From Halocynthiibacter styelae (GTDB lineage Bacteria > Pseudomonadota > Alphaproteobacteria > Rhodobacterales > Rhodobacteraceae): a DNA stretch of 64,000 nucleotides. Location of the stretch: positions 248,001 to 312,000 of the forward strand of contig NZ_JADCKQ010000003.1 of assembly GCF_016123485.1 (NCBI RefSeq). Direction: 5' to 3'. Both the position numbers and the translations under genes were made by a program. This document shows, piece after piece, positions 62,922-64,000 of this stretch; positions within the stretch are counted from its first letter, which is position 1; every line of letters begins with the position of its first letter. Under the pieces are notes generated by a model. The model was not told the DNA's origin and did not search any database. It saw only the letters and a program-made list of their open reading frames with translations.

Positions 62922-64000
62922 CACTTCTTGCGGATCTGTTGTCGACAGTATTTGAGAGGCGGTACCTGCGCCCGTCCTCTCGCCGTCGGCTTGATGACCG
63001 GTCGCTTGATGATCTGGCAAATGATCTGGTTGGATCTGCCGGGGAAACATCAGGGCTGAAGCTGGCAGAGGATATTCTGGCCGGATATGAGGAACTGGAT
63101 GATGATGCGAAACTGGCATTTTTCAAAAAGATCACCCGATCCCTTGATCTGAACCCGGGTGCGGTGCGCAGCACGCTGGATGCCTATGAAAGCCAGGCAA
63201 CCAAGGCAACCTATCGCAACTTTTTGGCCGCAGCAGAGCCCCGCCGCCAGGAATTGTTCCGCCGCCTGAATCGCCTGCCCGGGGCCACCGGGGCGCTTGT
63301 GCGGATGCGGGCAGATCTGTTGCGCCTTGGCGGGCGCGATAATGAACTGGCCGCGCTGGATCTGGATCTGCGGCATCTGTTTGCGTCCTGGTTTAACCGA
63401 GGGTTTCTGGTGTTGCGCCCGATCAACTGGGAAAGCCCCGCGCATATCCTGGAAAAGATCATCGCCTACGAAGCCGTCCATGCCATCGACAGCTGGGATG
63501 ATCTGAAACAACGCCTTGCCCCGGATGACCGGCGCTGCTTTGCGTTTTTTCACCCGTCTATGCCGGATGAACCGCTGATCTTTGTGGAAGTCGCGCTGAC
63601 CCGGGGCATTCCCGGTTCTGTTCAGGCGGTGTTGGAAAGCGGCCGCGAAGCGATGCCGGCAGAGGACGCGGATACCGCCGTGTTCTATTCGATCTCAAAC
63701 TGTCAGGCCGGGCTTGCGAGCATTTCGTTTGGCAATTCCCTGATCAAACAGGTCGCGGCCGATCTGGCGGCGCAATTGCCAGATCTGAAAACCTTTGTCA
63801 CCCTGTCGCCTATTCCGGGGCTGACGAAATGGCTGACACAGGAAAGCCATGAATGGGATCATGCGGCGTCCGATGACATGCGCAACACGGCCGCGCATTA
63901 TCTGTTGAATGCCAAAGCAAAAGGCGGGCTGCCCTTTGATCCCGTGGCACGTTTTCACCTTGGAAATGGCGCAATGGTCCATGCGGTTCATGCGAATGCC
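62918..64000 (+). CDS. matA: malonyl-CoA decarboxylase, C-terminus beyond window
   Basis: At least 361 residues, from an ATG overlapping the dctM stop. The N-terminal helical domain (about 1-90) is followed by FFHPSMPDEPLIFVEVALTRGIPGSVQAVL and FYSISNCQAGLASISFGN, the family's core, which is GNAT-like. It converts malonyl-CoA to acetyl-CoA and CO2. In rhizobial mat operons matA is paired with the malonyl-CoA synthetase matB, expected just to the right of this window. The catalytic Ser/His region lies at the cut end. Confidence 0.93.
   Translation, partial: MTLLADLLSTVFERRYLRPSSRRRLDDRSLDDLANDLVGSAGETSGLKLAEDILAGYEELDDDAKLAFFKKITRSLDLNPGAVRSTLDAYESQATKATYRNFLAAAEPRRQELFRRLNRLPGATGALVRMRADLLRLGGRDNELAALDLDLRHLFASWFNRGFLVLRPINWESPAHILEKIIAYEAVHAIDSWDDLKQRLAPDDRRCFAFFHPSMPDEPLIFVEVALTRGIPGSVQAVLESGREAMPAEDADTAVFYSISNCQAGLASISFGNSLIKQVAADLAAQLPDLKTFVTLSPIPGLTKWLTQESHEWDHAASDDMRNTAAHYLLNAKAKGGLPFDPVARFHLGNGAMVHAVHANA

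Overview
This window looks like the chromosome of a marine alphaproteobacterium of the order Rhodobacterales (Roseobacter group). The evidence is a GcrA cell-cycle regulator, a Hint-domain exported protein, BCCT and TRAP transporters for osmolytes and organic acids, and an ABC-importer/acsA operon. Assignment is by gene families and context only; no database was consulted. Host DNA is moderately GC-rich, while about 29.5-41.9 kb is visibly AT-richer.

Layout. (1) 1-2.8 kb: RND efflux pump (inner-membrane protein cut by the left edge, plus adaptor). (2) 3.0-15.4 kb: a coherent acetate/short-chain-acid block. A branched-chain-type ABC importer (binding protein-HMGF) runs into acsA on the minus strand. 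Divergent to it are a ScfR/RamB-type regulator, a single-domain receiver, a small membrane protein and a CrbS-like transporter-histidine kinase. (3) 15.4-19.0 kb: FliM-like protein, DgkA, YigZ-family protein, GcrA and an EamA permease. (4) 19.1-29.4 kb: an accessory region with many scars: a serine-recombinase remnant abutting a 5'-truncated Hint gene, an IS256-type scrap, an AraC/hydrolase pair, a frameshifted MocR regulator beside an MFS pump, a MarR/Acg-oxidoreductase pair with a palindromic operator, and an integrase remnant.

(5) 29,472-41,902: an integrated element at the 3' end of tRNA-Ser(GCT). It is bounded by a perfect 20-bp direct repeat. Each end carries three tandem 12-bp repeats that look like integrase arm sites. 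Cargo: a tyrosine integrase that seems to have lost its catalytic tyrosine, three unknown proteins, a serine recombinase preceded by repeated ACGGACA motifs, and a candidate antiphage module. That module has SIR2 and HerA genes overlapping by 4 nt, a large UvrD-like helicase with an apparent PD-(D/E)XK insert and zinc ribbons, and a TPR protein. On the other side of the tRNA lies a frameshifted, truncated reverse-transcriptase gene of the defence-RT type.

(6) 43.0-52.8 kb: a catabolic operon for what is probably an N-methylated or betaine-type compound: GlxA-type and LysR regulators, ALDH, an M19-family protein lacking its first metal motif, two uncharacterised proteins, an Ldh-family reductase and a BCCT importer. 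(7) 53.0-58.2 kb: two gene remnants, then a minus-strand operon (dehydrogenase of the 3-hydroxyisobutyrate family, divergent PanB-like protein, di-iron fatty-acid hydroxylase, ALDH) with a divergent LysR gene. (8) 59.2-64.0 kb: a malonate-utilisation block: GntR regulator, divergent TRAP transporter genes and malonyl-CoA decarboxylase, which runs off the right edge.
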